This document shows, piece after piece, positions 8,178 through 14,597 of a stretch of 24,742 nt of DNA. Location: contig JAITPT010000087.1 of assembly GCA_031289285.1 (NCBI GenBank), positions 1 through 24,742 of the forward strand, read 5' to 3'. The notes beneath the pieces were generated by a model. It was not told the origin of the DNA, made no database searches, and saw only the letters and a list, made by a program, of their open reading frames with translations. A program made the translations under genes and the position numbers. This DNA comes from Puniceicoccales bacterium. Lineage in GTDB: Bacteria > Verrucomicrobiota > Verrucomicrobiia > Opitutales > UBA953. Every line of letters starts with the position of its first letter. The first letter of the stretch is position 1.

Positions 8178-9053
8178 ATGAAAACTACTGTTATCGCGCT
8201 GGCTCTTGCCACCCTGTCTTCCACACCGGCTTTGTTTGCCGACAATACCGCCGCCGCGCACACGCACCCGCACGGGGCTGCGCCTGCCGCCGCTGCTGCG
8301 CCCGCCGCGCCCGTCGCGCCCAAGCCGCCGCTCACTGCTGCGCAAAAGGCACAGGCACTCGAGCTTCTCGGCTGGTATTTCTCCAAAGGGCAGGCACCTT
8401 TTCCGCTCGAAGTCTTTGGCTTCTCGCCTGCGGAGCTTGACATCTTAGTCAAGGGCCTTCGCACCGGCGCGGAAGGGCAAGAACGCGATAAAGAGTTCAA
8501 CGCCGTCATCCCCTTTCTCGACCAATTTCTGAAGGAAAAGGCCGACGCAAACCGCCCGAAAATTGAGGCCAAGCAACAGGCCAAAATTGCAAAACTCAAA
8601 CAGGACAATCTCGACTACCTGCTCAAGGTTGACAAAGAGCCGGGCATCCAAACCACCGCGACTGGCCTGCGCTACAAAATCCTCGCGCCCGGCGTCGGCG
8701 AAAAGCCACTCGCCGCCAGCGGCGTCAAAGCACTCTACACGGGCAAGCTCATTGACGGCACCGTTTTTGACTCCACCGCCAACCGCAACAATCAGCCTGC
8801 GGAGTTCCGCCTCAACGAGGTAATTCCGGGCTGGACAGAGGGTCTTCAAAAAATCGCAAAGGGTGGAAAAATCCTCCTCTACATCCCCTCCAGCCTCGCT
8901 TACGGCGACGAAGGGCGCGAGGGCATCCCGCCGATGGCAACACTGACCTTCGAGGTCGAGCTGGTGGACATCCTCCCGCCCGCGCCGCCCCCCGCACCAG
9001 CACCCGCGCCTGCGCCGACCGCCGCACCGACTCCCGCTCCTGCCGCCCGCTAA
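8178..9053 (+). CDS. Periplasmic FKBP-type peptidyl-prolyl cis-trans isomerase (FkpA/Mip-like)
   Basis: 291 residues. The signal peptide is MKTTVIALALATLSSTPALFA, followed by a His/Pro/Ala linker with HTHPHG. An N-terminal helical region (about 52-155) matches the FKBP dimerisation domain seen in FkpA and Mip, ending in a long charged helix (KIEAKQQAKIAKLKQDNLDY). The catalytic FKBP domain (about 160-262) shows YTGKLIDGTVFDST, VIPGWTEGLQKI, YIPSSLAYG and FEVELVDI, the usual binding-pocket segments. The extreme C-terminus is a Pro/Ala repeat tail. It should speed prolyl isomerisation in the folding of exported proteins. The ATG at 8178 is the one in front of the signal peptide. A strong hairpin follows at 9077-9110. 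Confidence 0.93.
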   Translation: MKTTVIALALATLSSTPALFADNTAAAHTHPHGAAPAAAAAPAAPVAPKPPLTAAQKAQALELLGWYFSKGQAPFPLEVFGFSPAELDILVKGLRTGAEGQERDKEFNAVIPFLDQFLKEKADANRPKIEAKQQAKIAKLKQDNLDYLLKVDKEPGIQTTATGLRYKILAPGVGEKPLAASGVKALYTGKLIDGTVFDSTANRNNQPAEFRLNEVIPGWTEGLQKIAKGGKILLYIPSSLAYGDEGREGIPPMATLTFEVELVDILPPAPPPAPAPAPAPTAAPTPAPAAR

Positions 9054-9076
9054 CAAGCAGCCCGCATAAGTGAAAA

Positions 9077-9110
9077 CAGCCCCGAAGGGACAACCGTCCC
9101 TTCGGGGCTG
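9077..9110. terminator. Strong 15-bp hairpin, terminator-like, after the FKBP gene
   Basis: Arms 9077-9091 and 9096-9110 are perfectly complementary (15 bp) around the loop AACC. On the plus strand no T-run follows. On the minus strand a TTTT follows directly, so it resembles an intrinsic terminator better for transcripts coming from the right. It may still block plus-strand readthrough or protect the FKBP mRNA end. Confidence 0.6.
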
Positions 9111-9125
9111 CTGTGTGCTCAGCTT

Positions 9126-9160
9126 CCCACTCAAAATAGCGACGGAACCGAAAAATACTT
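9126..9160. repeat. Left copy of an exact 35-bp direct repeat flanking the toxin-antitoxin genes
   Basis: Identical over 35 of 35 bases to 9722-9756. It contains AAAATAGCGACGGAACCG and ends AAAAATACTT. It ends 34 bases before the antitoxin ATG. It could be a recombination scar or boundary, a dispersed repeat, or a shared promoter/operator. Confidence 0.85.
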
Positions 9161-9194
9161 GCCCACAAACCGCATCGCCAACAGCCTCCGGCGC

Positions 9195-9422
9195 ATGATT
9201 GCAATCTCTCTTCCGCCAATCGAGGAAACTCTCTTCCGCCAAATCGCAAAAAAACAAGGTGTGAGGCCGGCAGCCCTCGCAAAACGCATCGTCATGGACA
9301 AAATCGAAGAGGAAGAGGACGCCGCTGACATCGCCCTCGCCGAGGCGCGTCTCGCTAAGCTGGAAGCTGGCGAAAGCCACACACGCAGTTTTGAGGAGGT
9401 GTTCCGTGAGTTGGGATTTTGA
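9195..9422 (+). CDS. RelB-like antitoxin of a type II toxin-antitoxin pair
   Basis: 75 residues. It starts MIAISLPPIEETLFRQIAKK, a short strand followed by helices as in ribbon-helix-helix antitoxins (RelB/DUF6290 type), giving DNA binding and autoregulation at the N-terminus. The acidic, helical C-terminus (KIEEEEDAADIALAEARLAK, then SHTRSFEEVFRELGF) is the usual toxin-binding arm. The ATG at 9195 is preferred over a TTG at 9159 that lies partly inside the 35-bp repeat. It overlaps the toxin gene by 17 bases. By family logic it neutralises the toxin below and represses its own promoter. Confidence 0.82.
   Translation: MIAISLPPIEETLFRQIAKKQGVRPAALAKRIVMDKIEEEEDAADIALAEARLAKLEAGESHTRSFEEVFRELGF
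9394..9399 (+). promoter_or_regulatory. Perfect Shine-Dalgarno (AGGAGG) for the toxin gene, inside the antitoxin gene
   Basis: AGGAGG lies six bases before the GTG at 9406. It decides the toxin start, since the frame is open further upstream. It is the only strong ribosome-binding site I saw in the window; other genes lack one. It implies coupled translation of antitoxin and toxin. Confidence 0.75.
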
Positions 9423-9672
9423 GTTTCAGGCCGATGCCGAAAGGGACTTGCGCCGCCTTGACCATGCCGTGCAAGACGAGATAATTCACTACCTCCGCAC
9501 CCGCGTCATGGGCGGAGAGCCAGACCGTTTTGGAAAACCCTTGCGCGACAAATTGCGCGGTTTGTGGCGGTGGCGCGTGGGTGATTATCGAATCATTGGA
9601 AAAATCATCAACAGGCGATTGTTGGTCCTCGTTGTCACCGTGGGGCACCGCTCCAAGGTCTATGAGGGGTGA
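9406..9672 (+). CDS. RelE/ParE-superfamily toxin (probable mRNA interferase)
   Basis: 88 residues from the GTG set by the AGGAGG site. The sequence WDFEFQADAERDLRRLDHAV, then a helix, FGKPLRDKLRGLWRWRVGDYR and IIGKIINRRLLVLVVTVGHR, ending SKVYEG, follows the RelE fold: the N-terminal strand FEFQADAERDLRRL, the conserved L..K..GLWR.RVGDYRI core, and the basic VGHR..VY end. RelE toxins cleave mRNA in the ribosomal A site; ParE members poison gyrase instead. The conserved Arg and terminal Tyr favour the RelE branch. It is translationally coupled to the antitoxin upstream. Confidence 0.87.
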   Translation: MSWDFEFQADAERDLRRLDHAVQDEIIHYLRTRVMGGEPDRFGKPLRDKLRGLWRWRVGDYRIIGKIINRRLLVLVVTVGHRSKVYEG

Positions 9673-9721
9673 GATGGCACTTTGGTGTGCGGTAGCAGAG
9701 GGGGTGCGCCCCGTCCTTTGC

Positions 9722-9756
9722 CCCACTCAAAATAGCGACGGAACCGAAAAATACTT
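9722..9756. repeat. Right copy of the exact 35-bp direct repeat
   Basis: Identical to 9126-9160 and in the same orientation, offset by 596 bp. It ends 32-38 bases before the two possible ATGs of the FecR-domain gene, almost the same spacing as the left copy has to the antitoxin ATG. Confidence 0.85.
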
Positions 9757-9788
9757 CTTGCGCTGCACTCCCGTTTCCATACAACCGA

Positions 9789-10697
9789 ATGCGTATGAAA
9801 AATTCGCTTATTAAAGTTTTTACCACGCTCGTGCTTTCAGCACTCACCACTGCGTCTCTCGGCGCGGCGATGACCGACGGGAGGGTTCACGTCGGAAAGG
9901 TGAGAGGGCAGGTTGACATCGTTGACGCGGCGGGCGAGCGTCGTGCGCTGCGAAAGAACGAGACGCTCCGAACCGTTGACCGGCTGCAGTTCGTCACAGG
10001 AGATAAGGAAAAGACGGATGTCAGTTTGTGGTGCCAAAACGGGTTGCGCTTCGTCGTCGAGAAGGCCACTGATTTTAGCCTCGTCTCGTTTCAAATCTCG
10101 GCCTCTCCCGCCTTGGCACAAAAAGATTTTCACACCGTAGCCGCCGAACCGACCCATTCAAAAATCAACACTTGGCTGGCCTTCGGTCGCGTCTTGGCGG
10201 AGGTGCGCAATTTGAAAATGCCACTGTCCGAAATCAAGGTGACGACCCCTTACATTGTCCTGCGAGTCACGCAAGTGCCGCCACCCGCGCCGCCCGCAAT
10301 CTACTCGTCGTTCGTTGTCGAGCAGGGCGACGACTACGCCAAAGTGAGCTGTCTCAAAGGGGCAGTGAGTGTTGTGCCGCAGTATAAGGATTTGGGGAAG
10401 GAGGTGCTCATTCGTGCAGGCGATGTCGTCACCTTCCGCCGTTGGACCAACCAGAAAAATGAGCGTGCGCAGTTCTCGGATTATCAGCGGCTCCTTACCA
10501 GCGACAATGTCGTCGAAATAAGCGAGCAGCCCATCGCGATTGTCCCGTTCAATCCCGAAAACCGGCATGACCGTAACGACCAAGGCTCGACGACCGATTC
10601 AAAAATAGACGACGAGGAAGGGCTTGACCCGTCTCTGATGCTGCCCTTGCCGAGTGTCGTCCAGCCTGCCAGCACCAGTCTCTACGGGGGATATTAG
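9789..10697 (+). CDS. Exported FecR-domain protein
   Basis: 302 residues. The signal peptide (MRMKNSLIKVFTTLVLSALT, ending near SLGA) points to the periplasm. The middle has the beta-rich FecR-like pattern: VHVGKVRGQVDIVDAAGERR, then LRKNETLRTVDRLQFVTGD (about 35-80); the second half IYSSFVVEQGDDYAKVSCLK, GAVSVVPQY and VLIRAGDVVTFRR (about 175-220). Stand-alone FecR-domain proteins without a sigma factor are frequent in Verrucomicrobiota and Planctomycetota, usually without known function. The C-terminus is disordered and acidic. Either ATG, 9789 or 9795, may be used; neither has a Shine-Dalgarno. No sigma factor or TonB receptor gene is next to it, so iron regulation should not be assumed. 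It ends before a clear terminator. Confidence 0.78.
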   Translation: MRMKNSLIKVFTTLVLSALTTASLGAAMTDGRVHVGKVRGQVDIVDAAGERRALRKNETLRTVDRLQFVTGDKEKTDVSLWCQNGLRFVVEKATDFSLVSFQISASPALAQKDFHTVAAEPTHSKINTWLAFGRVLAEVRNLKMPLSEIKVTTPYIVLRVTQVPPPAPPAIYSSFVVEQGDDYAKVSCLKGAVSVVPQYKDLGKEVLIRAGDVVTFRRWTNQKNERAQFSDYQRLLTSDNVVEISEQPIAIVPFNPENRHDRNDQGSTTDSKIDDEEGLDPSLMLPLPSVVQPASTSLYGGY

Positions 10698-10773
10698 AAA
10701 CCGACGAGCGGGGTGTGGCGTGTGTTGCGCACCCTTCGCGTCGGTTGTCGTTTTTTTCAAAATAAGACGGCCT

Positions 10774-10811
10774 GACGGGCTTCCCTGCACGGGAAGCCCG
10801 TCTTCTTTTTT
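10774..10811 (+). terminator. Intrinsic (rho-independent) terminator
   Basis: A perfect 12-bp GC-rich stem, arms 10774-10785 (GACGGGCTTCCC) and 10791-10802, with loop TGCAC, is followed by TTCTTTTTT. It ends the FecR-domain transcript and separates it from murA. Confidence 0.92.
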
Positions 10812-10881
10812 GCGAGTTGCCCCTGCCTGCTGCGGGATTTCATTTGCCGCTAAAAAACGCCACCGCTACTCTCCGGCAAAT

Positions 10882-12183
10882 ATGGATGTGTTGCGTATTT
10901 CTGGAGGGTTGCCACTGGCTGGCACCGTTTCTGTCTCTGGCGCGAAGAACGCCGCCCTGCCGATGCTCGCCGCTACGCTGCTCACCGACGAGCCATGCGT
11001 CTTGCGCAACGTCCCCAACCTGAGCGACACGCGCTACATGCTCGAAATCCTGCGTCACCAAGGCGCGGAGACCCTCGAACTTGAGCCGCACGTCTGGCGC
11101 ATCACCGCCCGCGAAATCCACCCGCGCACACCCTACGACATCGTTCGCAAAATGCGCGCCTCCATCTGCCTGCTCGGCGCACTCGCCGGACGCCTCCGCG
11201 CTGCCGAAGTTGCCCAGCCTGGCGGCTGTGTCATCGGCGACCGCCCGTTTGACCTCCACGAAAAAGGCCTCGCCCAACTCGGCTGCATTATCACCAAGCC
11301 CAACGGCAACATCCACGTTGACGCCTCGGCCATGCGCGGCAGCTACGTCTTTCTCGGCGGGCGCTACGGCAGCACCGTCACCGGCACCGCCAACATCGTG
11401 ATGGCCGCCGTCCGCGCCGAAGGCGTCACGCGCCTCGACTGCGCCGCTTGCGAACCCGAAATCGCCGACCTGTGCAAAATGCTCGTCGCGATGGGCGCAA
11501 AAATCGAAGGCATCGGCAGCCCGATGCTTACAATCACTGGCGTCGAAAAACTCCACGGCTGCGACTACGCCGTGCTCCCCGACCGCATCGAGGCGGGCAC
11601 CTACCTGCTCGCGGGCGCAATCACTGGCGGCGACGTCGTTGTGCGCGGCGCAATCCGCGAACACCTCGGCGCATTTCTCAACGCGCTCAACGAAGCTGGT
11701 GTCGAAGTCTCTGACGCTGGCCCCGACGCCCTCCGTGTGCGCGGCGAACCCAGCCGCTTCCGCCCCGTTGACATCGTGACGATGCCCCATCCGGGTTTTC
11801 CGACGGATTTGCAGGCGCAATTCACTGCGCTCATGGCGGTCACGCCGGGCATCGGCCTTGTCACCGAGCGCATTTATCCGAACCGCTTCATGCACGTCCC
11901 TGAGCTTCGCCGCATGGGTGCCGACATCGCCATTGAGGGCAACACCGCGATTGTGAAGGAAACGTCCGCCCTAACTGGTGCTCCCGTGATGGCCTCTGAC
12001 CTCCGTGCCAGTGCCGCCCTAATCATCGCCGCCCTTGCTGCCAAAGGCCAAACATGGGTGCAACGCATCTACCACCTCGACCGCGGCTACGAAAACTTCG
12101 ACAAAAAACTCGTTGCCATCGGTGCCGCCGTCACCCGCATCCCCGCCTCCGAAATGCCCAAAGAATGCCTCCGCGAAGAGTAG
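10882..12183 (+). CDS. murA: UDP-N-acetylglucosamine 1-carboxyvinyltransferase MurA
   Basis: 433 residues, close to the family norm. It catalyses the first committed step of peptidoglycan synthesis, transferring enolpyruvate from PEP to UDP-GlcNAc in the cytoplasm. The start LRISGGLPLAGTVSVSGAKN carries the Lys-Asn pair that binds substrate. The catalytic-loop cysteine is present in QPGGCVIGDRPFDLHEKGL, so the enzyme should be fosfomycin-sensitive in type. Further family segments include GTANIVMAAVRAEG, DRIEAGTYLLAGAITGG, HPGFPTDLQAQF, NRFMHVPELRRMGADI, DLRASAALIIAALAA and the end HLDRGYENFDKKL. The ATG at 10882 is the one before the conserved start. It has no Shine-Dalgarno and appears monocistronic. 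Confidence 0.97.
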   Translation: MDVLRISGGLPLAGTVSVSGAKNAALPMLAATLLTDEPCVLRNVPNLSDTRYMLEILRHQGAETLELEPHVWRITAREIHPRTPYDIVRKMRASICLLGALAGRLRAAEVAQPGGCVIGDRPFDLHEKGLAQLGCIITKPNGNIHVDASAMRGSYVFLGGRYGSTVTGTANIVMAAVRAEGVTRLDCAACEPEIADLCKMLVAMGAKIEGIGSPMLTITGVEKLHGCDYAVLPDRIEAGTYLLAGAITGGDVVVRGAIREHLGAFLNALNEAGVEVSDAGPDALRVRGEPSRFRPVDIVTMPHPGFPTDLQAQFTALMAVTPGIGLVTERIYPNRFMHVPELRRMGADIAIEGNTAIVKETSALTGAPVMASDLRASAALIIAALAAKGQTWVQRIYHLDRGYENFDKKLVAIGAAVTRIPASEMPKECLREE

Positions 12184-12348
12184 CGCCATTTATCTTTGGG
12201 TGTCGGTCGTTAGTTCCAACCCCGCGAAGGCGCGGACAAATCGGAGAAGGAACTTGGGGTTTCAGACGTTCGTGTTAGTCGCTAAAAATGCCCAAAATCT
12301 CAGTTTGTAATTCGTTGAAAAATAACATATTAACAATCTGTTCCTTGC

Positions 12349-12562
12349 AAGGGCACTCCTAAAAATAAATTTGGGGTTGGTGCATCTCCCGTCCCGTAGG
12401 GACGAAATGTCGGTAGCACGGGACTTTAGTCCCGTGAAAATGCCACCCCCACTCCCGCGTCCCGTAGGGACGCAACAGCTGCGGCAGACACGGGTTGCGT
12501 CCCTACGGGGCGAAAAACACCGATGTTTTCGGACATGCAGATTTATTTTTAGGAGTGCCCTT
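12349..12562. mobile_element. 214-bp MITE-like element with perfect 22-bp terminal inverted repeats
   Basis: Bases 12349-12370 and 12541-12562 are perfect reverse complements (22 of 22; they include GGGCACTCCTAAAAATAAAT). The interior contains several compact palindromes, such as GTCCCGTAGGGAC twice and CACGGGACTTTAGTCCCGTG. No coding capacity is present. Size, termini and lack of a gene fit a non-autonomous transposon. A target-site duplication is not evident. Confidence 0.75.
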
Positions 12563-12583
12563 TAGAATTTGTTTCGTCATAAG

Positions 12584-12656
12584 TGTGGTGCGCAGCCAGC
12601 CCATGCCGAGCGAAAAATCGAGAGTCAAATGAAAAAAGTGTCTGGCACTTTATTGT
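12584..12656 (+). repeat. Single partial copy of the GTCTGGCACTTTATTG repeat family
   Basis: Shares its course (GTGGTGCGCAGCC, then CGAG.GTCAAA and an A-run, then GTGTCTGGCACTTTATTG) with 12986-13058. It is a more diverged relative of the units at 14598-15328. Confidence 0.8.
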
Positions 12657-12734
12657 CTTTTTGCGTGGCAAAAATGCGTTGGGGCTGGTGCGCGGTTTTA
12701 TGGAGTGCGGTGGCAGAGGGCGCGGAGTTCACCT

Positions 12735-12772
12735 CCGTGCCCGCCGACACCGCTTTCAAAGCGGCGGGAGAC
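12735..12772. repeat. 38-bp hairpin block, first copy
   Basis: Contains CCCGCCG, CGCTTTCAAAGCG and GCGGCGGG, able to fold on itself. It is repeated at 14546-14583 with one substitution. At both places repeat-family units follow downstream. Confidence 0.75.
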
Positions 12773-12910
12773 ACCCGTATCGCAGACTGCCAAGTCTGCT
12801 GCGTGTGCGCGAAGCGCGCCCATGAAAGTGCGCACCAGAAGAACCGCTCCGCTTCAAGCAGACTTAGCAATCTGCGTTATGTGCGCTACGGAAGACGCTG
12901 GTAACCGTGA

Positions 12911-13058
12911 GGTTGCTGCATCTGCGAAAGCGGTGTCGGCGGGTGCTACGTTATCACTTCGCACCCTCTGCCACCGCACTCCAAAAGTGTGGTGCGCAGC
13001 CAACCCGTGCCGAGCGAAAATCGAGAGTCAAAGGAAAAAAGTGTCTGGCACTTTATTG
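12911..13058 (+). repeat. Full-length diverged unit of the 144-bp repeat family
   Basis: Begins GGTTGCTGCATCTGCGAAAG like the array units and ends GTGTCTGGCACTTTATTG. On the minus strand the last bases supply the TAA stop of the damaged gene at 13053-13501, directly followed by a small stem (AAAGTG/CACTTT) and a T-run. Confidence 0.8.
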
Positions 13059-13501
13059 GGTGCTCATCACATCTTTGGCGAGGAGGCGTTTGGCACGGGA
13101 AAGGTAGGGGCGGGGTCGGTCGGTGCCGGTGGGCACCATGCCTTTGACTATGGCGGTGACGAGGGGGACGTAGCGGACGCCGTTGGCGGCGTGTGTTTCG
13201 GGGGGCGGGGTGGGAGGTGATCCCATACGTCCGGTGGCTGAAACACTACCTTCGCCATCTCTTTGTCGTGCCACCATGTCACTCGGTGCTGTTCCATTTT
13301 GGCGTGGATTTCCCTGTTGTGGAACGGCATCTCGTCGCGCATCTGCGCCCGAGACGCCCACTTGCTTGGGATGAGCATTCTCTCCTCGGCTTGGATTCTT
13401 CTCCACAGACCTCGTTTTAGAGCCGCCAGTAAGCCTTTCTGCGCCTTTATCAGCGCGAGCTTTTCCGGCGATTGTGTTGTTAGATATTCCGATAAATTCA
13501 T
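13053..13501 (-). pseudogene. Unknown gene with a frameshift at a C6/G6 run
   Basis: From the ATG at 13499-13501 the frame reads MNLSEYLTTQSPEKLALIKA, then QKGLLAALKRGLWRRIQAEE and HNREIHAKMEQHRVTWWHDK, up to VVFQPPDVWDHLPPRPP, and then becomes a Pro/Ser-rich end stopping at 13148. In the next frame, directly after a six-base C run on the coding strand (13200-13205), protein-like sequence with strongly GC-ending codons continues: HAANGVRYVPLVTAIVKG, then TGTDRPRPYLSRAKRLLAKD, ending VMSTQ at 13053. One inserted base in the run would give a single protein of about 149 residues. It may be a real mutation or a sequencing error. The stop codon lies in the first bases of a repeat unit, so the original 3' end may have been replaced. 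The family is not recognised. Confidence 0.55.
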
Positions 13502-13549
13502 GGCGGTTGCCGACAACACCGGACACGTTGTGTTCCAATGACCGGCGTT

Positions 13550-14332
13550 TTATGACGTTGTCATTTTCCAAGTTGGTGTCGGTGTGGGTGTGTCCCAATT
13601 TTTCTGCAAAATCACTTGGTCTGGGGGGGGGGGCGGAGGGCCGGTAAGCCACGCGCCGCCTGCGTCGGTGGAGGCGCGGAGGCGTTCGGCAGCTGCGGCG
13701 TCGGGGATGCCGGAGATTTGGGAGGGGGTGGAGCGGAGGGTGGATGAGGGGTTGACATCGGTGAATGGATTCGCATTGTCTTGGGGCACGGCTGATGCGA
13801 GGGGCTGCTTCCCATTTGCAACGTCAGTTCGCCCATCACTTCCAGCAGCGGAATTGCCGGTGCTTGACGCCGGTGACGTTGGCATGTCGGGCTTCACGCC
13901 CATTATTACGCCTCGGGCATCTTTTGTGGTGCTCGGGGCGTATTGCGTTATGAGTTCGCTTTCGATGACAACTGTCTGTGAGACGACGCGCCTCTGGGGA
14001 TTGGTGACTACTTTGTGAAGACCTTGGTCGTATCGGCGGCAGTAGAGAAGCCATCCGATTTTTTCGCGAAGTTCGTTGACGGCGGCAAGGAGTTCTGCTC
14101 TTGTAGGTGTGCTGGTTGCACTACGGGCACCTGAAATCTTTTGACTAAGGCCAGCTACGTTTAGTGCCCCGGCATTTTTGTTTTCGAGCGAGAGTTCGGC
14201 GATGTTGTAGATGATGTCAGCGGGTCTTGTTTTGCTTGCGGTGGGCGCGTTCTGCGGTGGGCGACGATGCGTAGGATGTCTGTGCCAGCCCGTGTTGAAC
14301 GGAAATCGGGAGTCAACGGGGAAAAGTGTCAA
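13550..14332 (-). pseudogene. Unknown gene remnant, 5' end replaced by a repeat; contains an 11-base homopolymer
   Basis: The open frame of up to 260 codons has no ATG or GTG near its start; only a TTG inside the repeat copy at 14284-14365. The first 17 or so residues are simply translated repeat (compare repeat translations of the type DSRFPF). Protein-like sequence begins at about PADIIYNIAELSLENKNAG and continues through ELLAAVNELREKIGWLLYCR and VVSQTVVIESELITQYAPST. A Ser/Pro/Ala-rich part with low predicted order follows, and a Pro tract encoded by 11 consecutive C on the coding strand (G11 at 13623-13633). The TAA at 13550-13552 is in the same frame as the following gene (13499-13501 start). 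I do not recognise it. It could be a truncated gene or a fragment of a larger one ending in 13053-13501. Confidence 0.45.
13623..13633. repeat. G11 homopolymer inside a coding frame
   Basis: Eleven consecutive G on the plus strand. With 11, the minus-strand frame ends 23 codons later. With 12, it would stay open to 13053. With 10, it would stop almost at once. It is a candidate slippage or phase-variation tract, and equally a place where sequencing errors are expected. Confidence 0.8.
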
Positions 14333-14365
14333 AGGAAAAAAGTGTCTGGCACTTTATTGTGCGGT
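14284..14365 (+). repeat. Diverged copy of the repeat family with an internal duplication
   Basis: Has CGTGTTGAACGGAAATCGGG and AGTCAACGGGG, then AAAAGTGTCAAAGGAAAAAA, then GTGTCTGGCACTTTATTG (from 14342). The A-run/GTGTC part is present twice. It forms the upstream boundary of the gene remnant on the minus strand. Confidence 0.8.
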
Positions 14366-14417
14366 GGCGGTTGTGGCGGCGGGAGCGGCGATGGTCGCGA
14401 CAGTGTTTGTGAAAGCG

Positions 14418-14510
14418 AATGAAAGAAACCTTTCATTGGGATTTTGCAAATGAAAGTTTTTGGCAATTTTCTTTCATTGGCGGTTTTGAAATGAAAATTT
14501 TCTTTCATTG
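14418..14510. repeat. Three consecutive AATGAAA/TTTCATT hairpins
   Basis: Stems 14418-14425/14430-14437 (8 bp, loop AAAC), 14449-14456/14471-14478 (8 bp) and 14490-14496/14503-14509 (7 bp) use the same words. Each right arm is followed by GG, so the right half reads TTTCATTGG three times. The stretch is AT-rich, unlike its surroundings. Function unknown. Confidence 0.75.
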
Positions 14511-14545
14511 GTAAAAATGAATAAAAGGTAGCCATTCTTCCTATT

Positions 14546-14583
14546 CCGTGCCCGCCGATACCGCTTTCAAAGCGGCGGGAGAC
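14546..14583. repeat. 38-bp hairpin block, second copy
   Basis: Same as 12735-12772 apart from one base; holds the stem words CCCGCCG, CCGCTTT, AAAGCGG and CGGCGGG. It lies just before the tandem array. Confidence 0.75.
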
Positions 14584-14597
14584 AACTGGTTACCAAT

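Larger units (their letters stand above)
12184..13052. other. Non-coding, repeat-filled interval after murA
   Basis: No credible gene. 12184-12348 is relatively AT-rich and shows nothing firm beyond a small GC hairpin. 12349-12562 is a MITE-like element. 12584-12656 and 12911-13058 are copies of the GTCTGGCACTTTATTG repeat family. 12735-12772 is a 38-bp hairpin block repeated at 14546-14583 with one mismatch. 12782-12900 has complementary AGTCTGC/GCAGACT words. Confidence 0.7.

Noticed and set aside
12184..12348. Possible small RNA or tRNA after murA
   Set aside because: No cloverleaf, T-loop or terminator could be assembled by eye. Only a small GC hairpin is present.
12569..12904. Plus-strand open frame of 111 codons
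   Set aside because: Runs through a repeat copy and a hairpin block. No protein family features.
13053..13652. A 199-codon minus-strand frame covering both damaged genes
   Set aside because: Its upper part reads poorly (Arg/Gly/Ser-rich, few hydrophobic residues), while the alternative frame there gives a protein-like sequence. Only its last 45 or so codons look coding, which fits a frameshift rather than one gene.
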